Shown here in pieces: positions 22,333-33,306 of a stretch of 64,000 nt of DNA. The notes beneath the pieces were generated by a model. It was not told where the DNA came from. It searched no databases and worked only from the letters and a program-made list of their open reading frames with translations. Positions within the stretch are counted from its first letter, which is position 1. Each line of letters starts with the position of its first letter. The stretch comes from Fusarium oxysporum f. sp. lycopersici 4287 (lineage: Eukaryota; Ascomycota; Sordariomycetes; Hypocreales; Nectriaceae): assembly GCF_000149955.1 (NCBI RefSeq), contig NC_030996.1:513467-577466 (forward strand), written 5' to 3'. A program made the position numbers and the translations under genes.

Positions 22333-22689
22333 ATGCCGCAGCACGAAACAGAAATATTCACAGCGCAAAGACCACCAATTGTTCATGGAGTAAACATCAG
22401 CCCAAAACTTCAATGCCACCATTGGTCTTCAGATCTTGACATTATTGCCATCCGGCACAAATGCTGCATGGAGTACTACGGGTGTATCAGCTGCCATGAA
22501 GAGTTAGCAGGACATCCCAATCAAGTCTGGCCCAAGGCAGAGCAGCAGGAGTTGGCCGTCTTGTGCGGCAACTGTTGTCTGGAACTGACAATTGCAGAAT
22601 ATCTTGGGAGCGGCAACCGATGTCCTGGATGTGATGCTGGCTTCAATCCGGGATGCAGGAACCATTATGATCTGTACTTTGAGGTGTAG
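22333..22689 (+). CDS. HOT13: CHY-type zinc finger protein, HOT13-like
   Basis: Single-exon ORF of 118 residues, almost entirely one CHY zinc finger: CHHWSSDLDIIAIRHKCC, YYGCISCHEEL, LCGNCCLELTIAEYL, CPGCDAGFNPGCRNHY, with the usual DLYFE-type end. Length and order match yeast Hot13 (about 116 residues), the zinc-binding mitochondrial intermembrane-space protein that assists the Mia40/Erv1 oxidative import relay and small Tim proteins. The zinc ligands all appear present. The symbol follows this resemblance and has not been checked by a search. A short, isolated, widely conserved gene, unlike its accessory neighbours. Confidence 0.8.
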   Translation: MPQHETEIFTAQRPPIVHGVNISPKLQCHHWSSDLDIIAIRHKCCMEYYGCISCHEELAGHPNQVWPKAEQQELAVLCGNCCLELTIAEYLGSGNRCPGCDAGFNPGCRNHYDLYFEV

Positions 22690-23095
22690 CCATGGGAGAC
22701 TTCAACGGTCGCTCGACCTGCAAAGCCGAGTCACTGTCTACGTGAACCTGCGAAGGCCCAGGTTAATCAAGACGCCGAATCACAACTTTCTAGTGTTAAT
22801 GTTCTAGATGCTCGAACCACGAGAGGGCAAGGACAATGGTTGACCGTATGGGTAGAGGTTAGGTTAAAGGATGAAGAGAGCGATTACAAATTGAGTTTCC
22901 TTGATGGGCCGTCTATTTCAGATTCACCACATTATTGAGTCACACATCCATTTCGTCAAAGAAGAAAGGTTTATCAATGAGAACGCTGTACAAGGGTGTT
23001 ACCCAACAATGTCAAGAAACATCATCAACTGCCCGCGAGGCACCTTGCAAATATAATTCTGCTTTCGAGCTTCAAATACCATCAGTTATTAGTCA
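22690..23095. other. Intergenic, no gene seen
   Basis: Between the CHY gene and tRNA-Phe. Nothing recognised. Confidence 0.4.
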
Positions 23096-23195
23096 GCGGG
23101 TTTAGCTCAGTTGGGAGAGCGTCAGACTGAAGTAAAAACTTCAATCAATATCAAACGATATCTGAAGGTCGTGTGTTCGATCCACACAAACCGCA
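23096..23195 (+). tRNA. tRNA-Phe (GAA) with 27-nt intron
   Basis: Acceptor stem gcgggtt against aaaccgc, discriminator A23195; the D arm TAGCTCAGTTGGGAGAGC is standard. Anticodon GAA at 23129-23131 in loop ctgaag...a, with a 27-nt intron at 23133-23159 after position 37. The T stem is GTGTG/CACAC. Pair 5-68 in the acceptor is a G-A mismatch, shared with the second tRNA-Phe near 58.9 kb. A T6 run follows (about 23199). Confidence 0.94.
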
Positions 23196-23980
23196 TTCTT
23201 TTTTCCTTTTGTTCATGGCGACATCTCGTAGGCGCCTACTCTTATGCTGCGATTTTCTTTGCGTGCCGTTGAGACATGGCTCCTCAAGTATCTGTCCATT
23301 GGTGATGGCGTTAAGACTCTTGGTCCCCGGCTGCCCTCAAGCTGACAGTCTGCTTACTTGAGGTCATATCGCCGCATGACAATGAACAAAAGACCGCGGC
23401 ATTTGTCACTTCTTTATGTACACAATATGGCAATTGAACGTGCTGAATGGATAGGTTGTCGGAGCCTTGCTTACGCCAAGAGATCCTTCCGCTTCAATTT
23501 TCTCTGCTGACAGGCTCGGGAGATTAGCAGAACCCACCTAGCGCGACAACTTCAACGATGTGCCGAGCCTTATCAGATTGAACTAAAGATTGTTGTTTGT
23601 TCGCGAGTGCCCAAACAAACAACTGACGTTGACTTTCCTCAATTAGTTTTCTCTGCCTACATTCGTCATTGGCGCAACGTTGAATCGAGCCCGCCAACGT
23701 TGCACAGCACAAACAAGGCCTTGTTGCGGTGTCGCCCGATGATGACACGACAAAAGCTGATTGATTATCAAAAGGATCAATCGTTAAATTAAATCTCAAG
23801 GATCTTGATCGACGGATACTTCCGCCTCCGTCTCCGTCTCCGTCCGCTGGGATCTGTACCCCTGCAGCCTCCACTTCACATTACTCTATATCACGCTGAG
23901 ATTTCCCATCCGTGTACTGCGAACTCATGGACTTTGCCCAAACTCCTCTTGTCAACCAGTCGAAGCGCTTCGGAGCAAAG
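23196..23980. other. Intergenic, no gene seen
   Basis: Contains the pol III T-run after tRNA-Phe and the leader of the alpha/beta hydrolase. A small cctccgtctccgtctccgt repeat lies at about 23825. Minus ORF 23524-23874 is unsupported. Confidence 0.4.
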
Positions 23981-25718
23981 ATGAAGTCTCTTCTTGGTCC
24001 TCTACTCCTCGGCGCGTCGCGCCTTGCAACCGCGACAAATGGTGCTGATTCGCTGGTTGCCCGTGCAGAATCATCGCTGAAGTGGGAGCCTTGTAAGCTC
24101 GATCTTCCCGATGCGGCAAAGGAACTGTTGAAGGCTGGTGATTGCGCGACTATTGAAGTTCCGCTTGATTATACGGATAAAAAGTCGGACAAGACGGTCG
24201 AACTTCAATTGATCCGCTACAATGCTACCAAGGAACCCTTCAAGGGTAGCGTTCTCTGGAATCCCGGCGGTCCGGGAATTTCTGGTATCGAGACTCTTGC
24301 TTATCTCGGACAGGACTTCCGCGAGTAAGTATCCTCCGGTGCGCTATTGAGACAAACTGACACGATTTCTAGCATCATGGGCGGCCATCACAACATCATC
24401 TCATTTGACCCTCGGTATATTTGCCCGTCTACCGTATTGAGTGAGCTACACTAACACCAGGCAGAGGCGTTGGCCGAACCATTCCCTTTGCCTGTGGCAA
24501 GAATGCTTCTACTGAGCTCACCCGCCGCAGTCTAGAGCCTCTTCCCCAAGCAGACCTCTGGGAATACGTGAAGAACGAGGGCTGGCAGACCATGCAGGCT
24601 ATTGCTGAGTCCTGCTACGAAACCCAGCAGGAACACGGCCGCTTCCTCAGCACAGCTTTCACTGCTCGTGACATGATGAAGATCGTCGACGCTCTCGGTG
24701 AAGATGGCAAGCTTCGCTTCTGGGGCATTTCTTATGGAACTATCCTCGGCCAAGTCGCCGCTGCTATGTTTCCTGATCGCATTGGTCGTCTTCTTCTTGA
24801 CTCGAACTCCTTGGCTGACGCATACCTTACGTCGACTGGTGTTGGTGGACCGCATGACACTGAGAAGTCGCTTGTGCATTTGTTTGCTGAGTGTGTTGAG
24901 CTCGGTACCAAGTATTGCAAAGTGGCCAACTACTCTGGTAGCAGCACTACTGTTGAGGATTTGAGAGATGCTACGGTTGAGACCTTCCAGAAGTTGAAAG
25001 ACCTGAAGACTCTGCCTGATGGTCTTTCATCCAAGGACTATCCCTACGCCGGCAACTCTATCTTGAAGCAGTTGAAGTACGGTATTATGAACTTGCTATC
25101 AAGCCCTTTCAACTATCCCTCAGTGGTAGAGATTCTCTCTTACGCTTTTGAGGGAGACTACAAGAAGGCTCTCAGTGTCTACAAGGAGGATACATCCGAG
25201 TGGAACCTTGGTACTAACGCATTCCAGGGTATTGCTTGCTCCGAGTCATCGTTCCGTGTCAGCAACCCTGAGGACCTTTACTCTATGTACCAGGCTCATC
25301 TAGCTGGAAGTTCCTTCGGAGATGCCATCGCAGCTGACTATGTCGCCTGCGCTGCTTGGAAGTTCGACGCTGCTGAGGGCGTTGATACCAACACGCTCCG
25401 AAACGTCAACACAAGCTTCCCAGTGCTCGTTGTCAACAACGCAAACGATCCTATCACTTCCCTGAACCATGCTTGGCAAGTTTCTTCTCGATTTAGAGAG
25501 AGTCGACTGTTGATTAATGAGGGAGTTGGGGTAAGTATGCTTCCATCGTTTTGGCAAGATTTTAAGCTAACATGTTACAGCATGGAGTCACATCGCATGC
25601 TTCCAACTGTACTCTTGAGGCTATTGCTGCTTACTTTGTTGACGGCGCTCTTCCAGATGTTGGTACGAGGTGCAAGCCCAACATGCCAGCTTTCAAGGTC
25701 GCTCTCCCCAACGCATAA
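23981..25718 (+). CDS. Secreted alpha/beta hydrolase, TAP-like peptidase
   Basis: 529 residues in four exons (23981-24324, 24373-24414, 24465-25530, 25581-25718; 1590 nt). I start at ATG 23981 because it opens directly with the signal peptide MKSLLGPLLLGASRLATATNG; an upstream ATG (23912) would add about 23 residues. The oxyanion motif NPGGPG, the nucleophile elbow WGISYGT, the acid region NNANDPIT and the histidine in GVGHGVT (reached only after the last intron) build the catalytic triad. The C-terminal part matches the TAP-like module of Streptomyces-type tripeptidyl aminopeptidases. The product is probably an extracellular exopeptidase or esterase used for nutrient release. Confidence 0.87.
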
Positions 25719-27029
25719 AATGGTTGGCTTGGTGCTGCTGCAGAAGACGGTGAAGATGAAGATATGGTTGTAAGACGGTTGTATCACTATATAGCATGTA
25801 TTAAAAATGTCTATTCCCAGAAAAAGAGTGATAACTGCATACCGCTAGTGCATCATCGGCCGCCACTGTATGTGCCACTTGATAACCCTGCAAGCAAACG
25901 AGACATAAAATCCTTTCGAAACGGAGTGGACGGAGGATGTTGTGATTCCATCGCCAACAAAAGAGTCAGGTTAAAAATAAAACAGCAAAAAGTCTAGCTC
26001 GTATGCTTATCCAAACATGCTTATATGAATAAGCGGAGTTCCAGAACCTTATGGATCAAGGCAGCCAAGATTGTGATACCTGAACAGAAGCGTGACCAAC
26101 TTTCGAGAACTGTGGTCCATGTTGCATTGCATATACGTCGTGTTTGACGATGTGACGCGTAGAAGCAGAATCAGCGGATGAACCGGCTCCCGCATCATGA
26201 GTATCGTGAGATTCCATCATAACCGGATTATCGGCGGGAAATGCGGGGGAGGATGATGTAAACTATCTCGACGTGGGGTCGGAGTTTTTAGCCGCGACTA
26301 AATTTAGGTATCGATGCTTGGAGGTGATCAATCGGGAAGCATGGAGATGGCCGCGTCATAAGTTGAATAAGCATAGGATAGGACTTATGGATACTCTAAA
26401 TGCTGAGGTTTTGATACATACACGAGATTTGCATCGCCTTGCTGTGTTGTGAAGTGAGAGAGATCTTCGAGAGGGTTACAGTCATTGCTCGTATTTGACA
26501 TCACCAGCATCACATGGATCGTCCCAATAGGGCCATGGTGCGTTGACACGGCACAGTCCGTCCCCGGCACATGATACCTGCTGCATATTTCTCAAGTTCC
26601 ACTGATCGACTCTGATAGCAGCGGAGTTCATTCTCTGTGAAAATGATTGGGAAAAGCGTTTACTTGATCGGTTTTGGCCGTGTGCTGGAAAAGATACGAG
26701 CTGTAGTGGGCTCACACTGCTGTATTGCTAGTGCTGACAGTGCAGCTCGTATCGCGGCTGGTTCTGTATTGGGCTTCAATTTTCAGCTGTACTTCCAGAA
26801 GCATCAGACACTTACAGCCACAGACTTGACGTAGTGATCTTCTCTCTTAGCCCATTATTGCCTTAGTAGAATGTAAAGTTGCGTTGACTATCTCAATTGT
26901 ATTTAAAGTCAACTCCATTCCCGCAATAGACCAAACTCTCATCATCACTCAACAGCCATCAATCAATCACCCCGCACTGCAGCACTAAGTTAGCTCACAC
27001 TTTCACATCTTCACATTTCAACCACCAAA
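25719..27029. other. Intergenic with one doubtful small ORF
   Basis: Between the hydrolase and the small secreted protein. A minus ORF ending at 26482 contains a cysteine-containing stretch (VSCAGDGLCRVNAPWPYWDD) that might be a small protein, but no signal peptide or intron could be tied to it. A TATA-like tatttaaag at about 26900 serves the next gene. Confidence 0.4.
26900..26908 (+). promoter_or_regulatory. TATA-like box of the small secreted protein gene
   Basis: TATTTAAAG about 120 bp upstream of ATG 27030, followed by a pyrimidine- and CA-rich leader typical of abundant fungal secreted proteins. Confidence 0.35.
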
Positions 27030-27436
27030 ATGCATTTTGCTACCATCATCGCTACTGCTGCTCTCGTCATGGGCGTCGCTGCTGAGCCTGCTTCCAAGGA
27101 TCTCCCCTTCAACGTCATTTCTGCCCGCATTTGGAGCTCTAAAGACTGCGGAGGTGACAACAACAACGGAAACCTCGGTGAATTGACCACGCATCGTGAT
27201 GAGCTCAATGAATGCTTCAAGTTCACCGACAAGGTCAAATCTGTGAGCCAGTATGAGCATGCTAAGGGCTGCAAGCGTAATAACTCCCTTGTCACTACAA
27301 GTGCAAGATTGCTGACATGTTTATAGTTCTTCTTTTCACAGACAGCAACTGCAAGCGTGGACAGAAGACTGTCAAGGATGACCAGTGTCGCGAGACTTCT
27401 TCTCACTTCAGCAGCTACAAGACTGTTTGCAACTGA
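27030..27436 (+). CDS. Small secreted cysteine-rich protein, effector candidate
   Basis: 118 residues in two exons (27030-27276, 27327-27436; 357 nt). The 50-nt intron has a GTAATA donor and ends TTATAG. The start gives a clear signal peptide (MHFATIIATAALVMGVAA). The mature part of about 100 residues has six cysteines, in SKDCGG, NECFKF, KGCKL, SNCKRG, DQCRET and the near-terminal VCN, enough for three disulfides; it is otherwise rich in K, D, N and S. No domain recognised. Size, secretion and cysteine content fit the operational definition of a fungal effector candidate, but they fit antimicrobial and wall-associated peptides too. ATG context CAAAATGC is favourable. Confidence 0.72.
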
Positions 27437-27704
27437 GATTTCACGACCGATGAGTTTAGATATAATGATGAATGAATGGGCGCGAGACGATAATGGACTA
27501 ATGGCTGAGACGATAATGGCATCATGAGACCGAGTTATGGACATTCCTTTGGCAAAGAGGTCGTATGAATTAATATACAGCATTGAATTAACTAAGATTA
27601 TGCATGATTTGAACCAGATCCACTGTCTAAACTCCCTCTATGCTTGTCTTGTCTTCTAAGGGGCATATCCCGCATACCCTGGTCTCATATCTTGAACGTG
27701 TCGC

Positions 27705-28482
27705 TTAAGCAGTGCCCTGGGTGAGGTAGCCAGTGAGGCCATCGAAGATGTTGGAGACGGGCTGGATGATGGGTCCAAGAGGGGTGCCCGAAAGGGTGTT
27801 GAGGATGTTGGAGAGGATGTCGACGAGACCGGGAACGATGTCGCCGATGAGCTGTGTGACGAGGCCGAGGAGGGTGGCGACGGTCTGGAAGAGGAGCTCG
27901 AAAGCGCTGCCGATAACGTTGTCGAGACCAAGGACGCTCAGGACCTCCTTGGCGACACCGACGAGCTCGTGGAGAAGTTGGATGACGAGGCCGAGAATGA
28001 CCTTGACGTCGGGGATGTTGATCTTGATGCTGACGACATCCTTGAGCTGGTTGACAACGGCGGTGAGGAGCACGTTGAGGGAGTGGACTTCGGCAGTGAC
28101 GACCTTGACGGCGGCAGCCTTGGAGATGGCGTTGGACTTGACCTTGGTGATGACCTCCTCTGCAGATATTGTTAACAATCTATGTGACTTGGACCCTATG
28201 GTTGGTTGACTTACTGATGGTGGTGGTCTGGCTCTTGACCTGCTCAACAGCAATGGTGAGAACCTTAACAACACCGCCAGTGTTGGAGACGTTGACAGCG
28301 GTGATCTTCTTGGTAACTGTCTTGGTGACGGTCTGAGAGGTAGCGATGCTCTCAACCTGGCTGACAGCACCGTTAGGAGCAACAGCTGGGACAGCTGGGA
28401 CCTGACGAGCAGCAACCTGAGCAGCAGGAGCAGCCATGGCCGAAGCGGCCAGAGCAGCGAGGGAGAAAAGGCTGAACTTCAT
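27705..28482 (-). CDS. Secreted hydrophobic helical protein, unknown function
   Basis: 240 residues in two exons (28215-28482, 27705-28159; 723 nt); the 55-nt intron has GTAAGT and CTGCAG ends. A signal peptide (MKFSLFSLAALAASAMAAP) is followed by an Ala/Val/Thr-rich linker. The second half is a chain of hydrophobic, amphipathic segments (LLTAVVNQLKDVVSI, VILGLVIQLLHELVGVAKEVL, LLFQTVATLLGLVTQLIGDIVPGLVDIL) with almost no charge and no cysteines, so it is not a hydrophobin. A TATATAAG box lies about 126 bp upstream. It may bind surfaces, membranes or lipids. A 158-codon ORF on the opposite strand is an antisense shadow. Confidence 0.7.
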
Positions 28483-28607
28483 GATGAATAAAAACGTAAC
28501 TAAATAAAGAGTGACTTGGTGAGATTTTGCTTGAAAAAGAGTGACTGGGTTGAGATGTGAGAGTGGATGGTTGGGTGAATGTCAAAACCGATTGACTTTT
28601 GGAGTTT

Positions 28608-28615
28608 CTTATATA
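28608..28615 (-). promoter_or_regulatory. TATA box (TATATAAG)
   Basis: Consensus TATATAAG on the minus strand, about 126 bp upstream of the ATG at 28482. Confidence 0.5.
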
Positions 28616-30027
28616 CATCTTGAGCAGACATAGATAGTGACCCTAGATAGGAGACGATACTACACGGCATAAGCGAAAGTTAGATCTTCAAGCCGTTTTT
28701 GCACATCGGATGAAACCGACAGTTGGGATGGACCGGGGGGACCGTTCATCGCTGCTCTGTTTGGCTCGATGGTTGGTGTTGAAACACGCGATTGTGGAGC
28801 GATGAAACATCGCCAACTGCCGAGTCGATCGCAATAAACAAAACGTTGGATTCCGCCAGAGATCGTCCTTTTGTGTTGCTGGAAGGATGACGTCGATGGC
28901 ACTCTGGCGTGTCATCGGTCAAGTCAAGTTGCAGGGGTCTTGAGAGTTGGGGATAGCTTCCTCTGTGACCTGCAACTCAGTATCGAGATAAATCCTCCCA
29001 TAAAACCAGCGTATGTAAATTTTCAAAGACTTCCAGGCACAGGTACTGTTTTCAAATGACTGACATTGGCTTGAAATGGTAAATGGCAATGGAAAGGTTA
29101 TGACGCGGGATCTTCGGGATAGCACTCTCGCCAATGCAACGCCGATCCACCGTCCGTTTCGTTTAATTACACCCGCATCTTGAGGGCACATTTGAGCGCC
29201 CATGACAAAAGCGCCCCATGCTGAGGAATATCGCAATAGACAACGAAACTTCACTCATTTTCATTTTGCCATACCTCCTTTTCCTTGGTTCTGGGACAGC
29301 CTTTGATGGCTCGGCTGGTGTCTGAAGGGCGTTCATTCAGTATGACGTTTTTTTGGATAAGCATAATAGATTACTGCGGAGTCTGGGAATTGCATGCGTT
29401 GGCGTATAACCGTGCGGCTCATCACGTTGCCATATTGAGTCATGCTAGTGCAATGAAATCCATCTGTCAAAAACGGCTTCAAGGTAGACGCATGATCTAT
29501 ATGTCACGGGAGTCTTAGTGATCCATTGCATCTACATTGGTGTTCCTATGTAAGCAAGACTCACAGATTCGAGCGACTTCATCTCTGTTAGACATCAAAT
29601 GATGTCTTAGAGCAGGAGGATTGTCGTAAAGCTGGATGAAGCATCAACCGAACTTAAGCATGGGGCTGCATGATCACGGAATCTCCCCCTTGCCTCAAGT
29701 AATCTTCCACCAGACAGAAAAATGACAATAAGAGAGAATCCGTCGAAAAATTCCTGAAAGATAGCTCGGAGACAACGTTCTAATTCTACTTACCCCTGAT
29801 CGCCACGCGAGGAACAGGGGAAAGGTCTAAGCGTCAAATGTGACCCTGACTCGCAAGACTTGACAAACCTAATCTACAGGGTAATCGAGAGTCAAATAAA
29901 CAGAATACCAATAATCCGATTGAGTTCCTCGTCAAGTGATTTGTATTGGTGAATCTGCTTGCTGGTATCCTATCTTCAGATTCTAATGGCGAGTCTACTC
30001 TCACATGAAACATCATTCTTGTTGCCA
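28616..30027. other. Intergenic, no gene seen
   Basis: About 1.4 kb with short ORFs on both strands and no supportable gene. Confidence 0.4.
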
Positions 30028-31512
30028 TTAGTCGCCCTGTGGCTTTTGAGCATAGACAACATAGCTAAAGAAATGTTAGAATGATTATGAGAACTAACTT
30101 GCTCCCTTGGAGTAAGCGCAGATTTTTAGGGGCAACTTACTAAGGCCAGTACCCATGCATTCTTGGATTCTTAATTTCCTTTCTCAAAAATGCAAGGAAG
30201 ACAGTGACTTCAGCATCCGTCCATCCAAGACCTTTCTGAAACATCCTCGTTACCATAGCTTCAAGTCCACTTAGCAGATTCTCCATCTCCCAAGCCCCCA
30301 GGAGCTTCATACGCGGATCTTTGGGCCATGGGTTGAATGGAAGCTTGAAAACTCGCTCTGTGACATTTTGGTATCCGCGTTCTTCAAGCCAGCCTTTCCA
30401 CCGCATGGGGTCTGTCAGACTGGCGCCAAACTTCGCAGAGCCCTGCTCCATCATTGTTGAGAATTTGCGGAGATAGCTGTCTTCAGGGATGGAGTCGTCG
30501 TCGCAACCGAGAACGCCGACGATGGCTTGGAATTCGACCCATCCGCCTCTTCTAAGATGTCTGGTGGAATTAGTTATTGATATCGCATGCGAGAAGAGTT
30601 AGGGCTTACGTGTATGTTTGGTCAATCAGGGCTGGCCAGTCTCGAATTGCTAGTAGAAGATCTCGGGCAAAAACGAAGTCAAAGCTATCTTTTTTCCATG
30701 TCCATTCTCTTTCAATATCGTCGACCTCAAAGTGACAATTTGGTGGTACCCTTTCAGAAATCAGTGTCAGAAAGTCTCACAGTTGGGATCGCATCGATCA
30801 CTTACCAGTCAGGTTGCGTCGGTGCAACATCCGTCCCAATGACCTGGGAGCTCGTCAGTCACAGCTCACCCGATGTGACCATGGCAGCAAGATCCTGTAC
30901 TCACCTCTGCAGATGGAAACTCTTCTGCCATTTCAATCGACCATATCCCTGATATCAAAATTGTCAGCAAGGAATCCCTTATCGATACAATCCTTTCACA
31001 CCAAAGAAAATGAGGCTTCACGAACCTGTGCCGCAGCCAAGATCTAGAATCCTCTGAGGCTTCTCTAGAGGCGCCAAATAACGGTTCTTTCCAATCAACG
31101 CGCAATATTTAGCATGGCACATATCGATGCGATCAAGCTCAGCCTCATCCATTGGTAATCCATATTCTGAAATTTGTTAGCACTGGCTAAGCGATTTACT
31201 GAGAGACTTGCCCTCTTTGCCATACACGGCGTAGGTTCTTCCGCCTTCGACCTTTCCATGTAGAATAGAAGATGTCAGAGATGTCAAAGATGACCGCTCA
31301 CTCTCATTATCGTAAGCCTATATTTCATCACATTGCTGGTTAGCAAGTGGAGCCATTTGGATGAGTCGCATCAATAGGCCCACTAACCTCATCGTCAGTG
31401 ACACTCTGCAAACCCTAGACAAATCCGTTTAGTCCGATTTCAGCCCTACAGGGAATAAACTTACAGTGTCAGGCTGTATAACCTCTTCTTCGGGAGCACG
31501 AGGAGACGACAT
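30028..31512 (-). CDS. LaeA-like SAM-dependent methyltransferase
   Basis: 333 residues in nine exons: 31465-31512, 31388-31414, 31212-31317, 31026-31166, 30905-30948, 30806-30843, 30610-30750, 30141-30560, 30028-30064 (1002 nt). Motif I ILDLGCGTGIWSIEMAEEFP is assembled across a splice site; VIGTDVAPTQPDWVPPN (motif II and the LaeA-type P-W-P run), FVFARDLLLAI and LRRGGWVEFQ follow, and the end YWPYYVVYAQKP is family-typical. These proteins are relatives of LaeA/UMTA with mostly unknown substrates, some within secondary-metabolite clusters. The intron at 31167-31211 uses a GC donor (GCAAGT); an alternative GTAAAT donor 14 nt inside keeps phase and adds residues. It is divergent from the O-methyltransferase, 507 bp away. 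Confidence 0.85.
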
Positions 31513-32019
31513 TACGGCACTGTTGGTATCACAATCGTTTGTGCATCAGAATCATGCAAAGTGGACACGGTCAAAAGGAGAAGTTGAGCAAATATCGAAA
31601 CAAACTCGCCATAGTGATAATCATCCTCGATACTGCGATACTGCGATAAATGCCACCGGACCAAGCCTTCCATCACTTGGGCCGTGCCGCAGTTCAAACT
31701 CCAGTTTATCACGGATATAATATTCTGATTGGGTCGTGATCTGCATGGTTGAGGCACTTTACCCGGGATTACAGAACCTCGGCTGGATATATACCCACTT
31801 ACTAACCTGTTTTGTTAGGAAGCGAACGCTCATGGACTGATATGATCTGAGTCCCTGCTTGGCTGTTGCTGCTGCCCCGCCTGAAGCACTCTTAAGTGAA
31901 TATACTATTCACATGGTCTACGGAACATGCGGTGACAATTGCCATCTCCGCAAATACAGACCCAGCGGTTGAATCCTTCAAGCCACATCTCGATATCTTT
32001 AAAATCTCAAATATTTACA
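31513..32019. promoter_or_regulatory. Shared promoter between two methyltransferase genes
   Basis: 507 bp between the two ATGs of divergent methyltransferase genes, short enough for a bidirectional promoter. No specific operator is claimed. Confidence 0.45.
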
Positions 32020-33306
32020 ATGGTTCACCCCAAAGCTGAAAAGGCCCTCGAAGAGGCAAAGAAACTAGTCGCCCAGCTCGAATCATACGAGGATGATCCC
32101 ATCAGCCACCAAAATGTCCTCAAGCAGACGGAAGCAGTTCGCTCAGCTTTCCAGGATCCCATGGATCAGATGACACACCTAATGGAGCAATTCAGTCTCG
32201 GATGCGCTTTCCATACAATTCTTGGAATCCGGGCATACCACGCCATGCCCGAAGATGGCAGTCCCATCGCCGCTGAGGAATTGGCTCGCATTACCAATGT
32301 GGCTACTACTGTGATTCAGCGCATTTACCGTGTTGCTGTGAATCATGGTGTCTTTGTTGAGACGGCGCCTGATACCTATGCTCATAATGACCTTTCACGG
32401 ATTTTGAACCCCAGGGGGTTGGGTTCATTCTTCATGATTGTGCTGGAGTTTAGTCGTGCTTGGATGCATCTTCCTGAATATCTGAAGTCTCACAAGCCTG
32501 AAGATGTTTTCGATCTCACTAAATCTCCTGCTGTTTACTCGGTTGGCAAGGAACATCTTGGAAAGTCATACTATGAGCTGCTGGAGATGGACCCTGATCC
32601 TGAGCGACGCGAGCTCTGGAATGCCAACATGGTTGCTGTTGATGAGTTGATGCCTGTCGTTGGCATGTTCCCGTTTGCATCGCTCAAAAACGAGGTGGCT
32701 CAGGATCCTGAACGACCTTTCTTGGTGGATATCGGTGCTGGCCGTGGTCAGTCGTGCATCGCCATCCGCAAAGACATTGGTGATGCCTTTGACGCGAAGT
32801 ATATCCTACAGGACCTCCCTGGTGTCATTGACTCGATGGATCCCAAGGACTATCCAGACTTTGAACTTATGACTTACGATGCCTTTACGCCGCAGCCTGT
32901 CAAGAGTAAGTGACTCCCCGGAGTCGATAAGCGCATCGTAGCCACGCCTCTGGTTCATAGCAACGACTGACCTTTCGCAGACGCCCGTATTTACTTCATG
33001 CGCCGCTTCCTTCACGACTTCTATACTCCAGTCTGTATCGAATTCGTCAAGAACACCGCATCAGCCATGGGACCCGATTCCCGTCTGATCATATGCGACC
33101 AGCTGATTCCTGACATGGTCGAGAAAGACAAGTTCACAGATCTGTACTGGCTCGATTTTGCACTTCTCGCCATGACCGGCCAGGAGAAGAAGAAAGCCGA
33201 TTTCGAAGAGATTTTTGAAGCTGCTGGTCTGGAGTTGGTCAAAATTTACCCATCTGCCTATGGATGTACTGCGATGCTGGAGGCGAGGTTGAAGAAGCCT
33301 GAGTAG
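32020..33306 (+). CDS. SAM-dependent O-methyltransferase
   Basis: 403 residues in two exons (32020-32905, 32981-33306; 1212 nt), with a GTAAGT donor and CTTTCGCAG acceptor. The start is ATG 32020 (MVHPKAEKALEEAKKLV); the longer upstream frame is in the leader. The N-terminal half is the helical dimerisation, winged-helix region (ELARITNVATTVIQRIYRVAVNHGVF). SAM motif LVDIGAGRGQ and ILQDLPGVID follow, then the catalytic-base region RRFLHDF with His, as in plant-type and fungal class II O-methyltransferases that methylate phenolic hydroxyls. It probably acts on an aromatic or polyketide product, together with its divergent neighbour (inference). No synthase gene is in the window. Confidence 0.88.

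Noticed and set aside
26482..26715. Cysteine-containing minus ORF (VSCAGDGLCRVNAPWPYWDD)
   Set aside because: Attractive as a small protein, but no signal peptide or exon could be joined to it with good splice sites.
27733..28209. 158-codon plus-strand ORF
   Set aside because: Antisense to the secreted hydrophobic protein; D/L/T composition mirrors that gene and there is no signal or domain.
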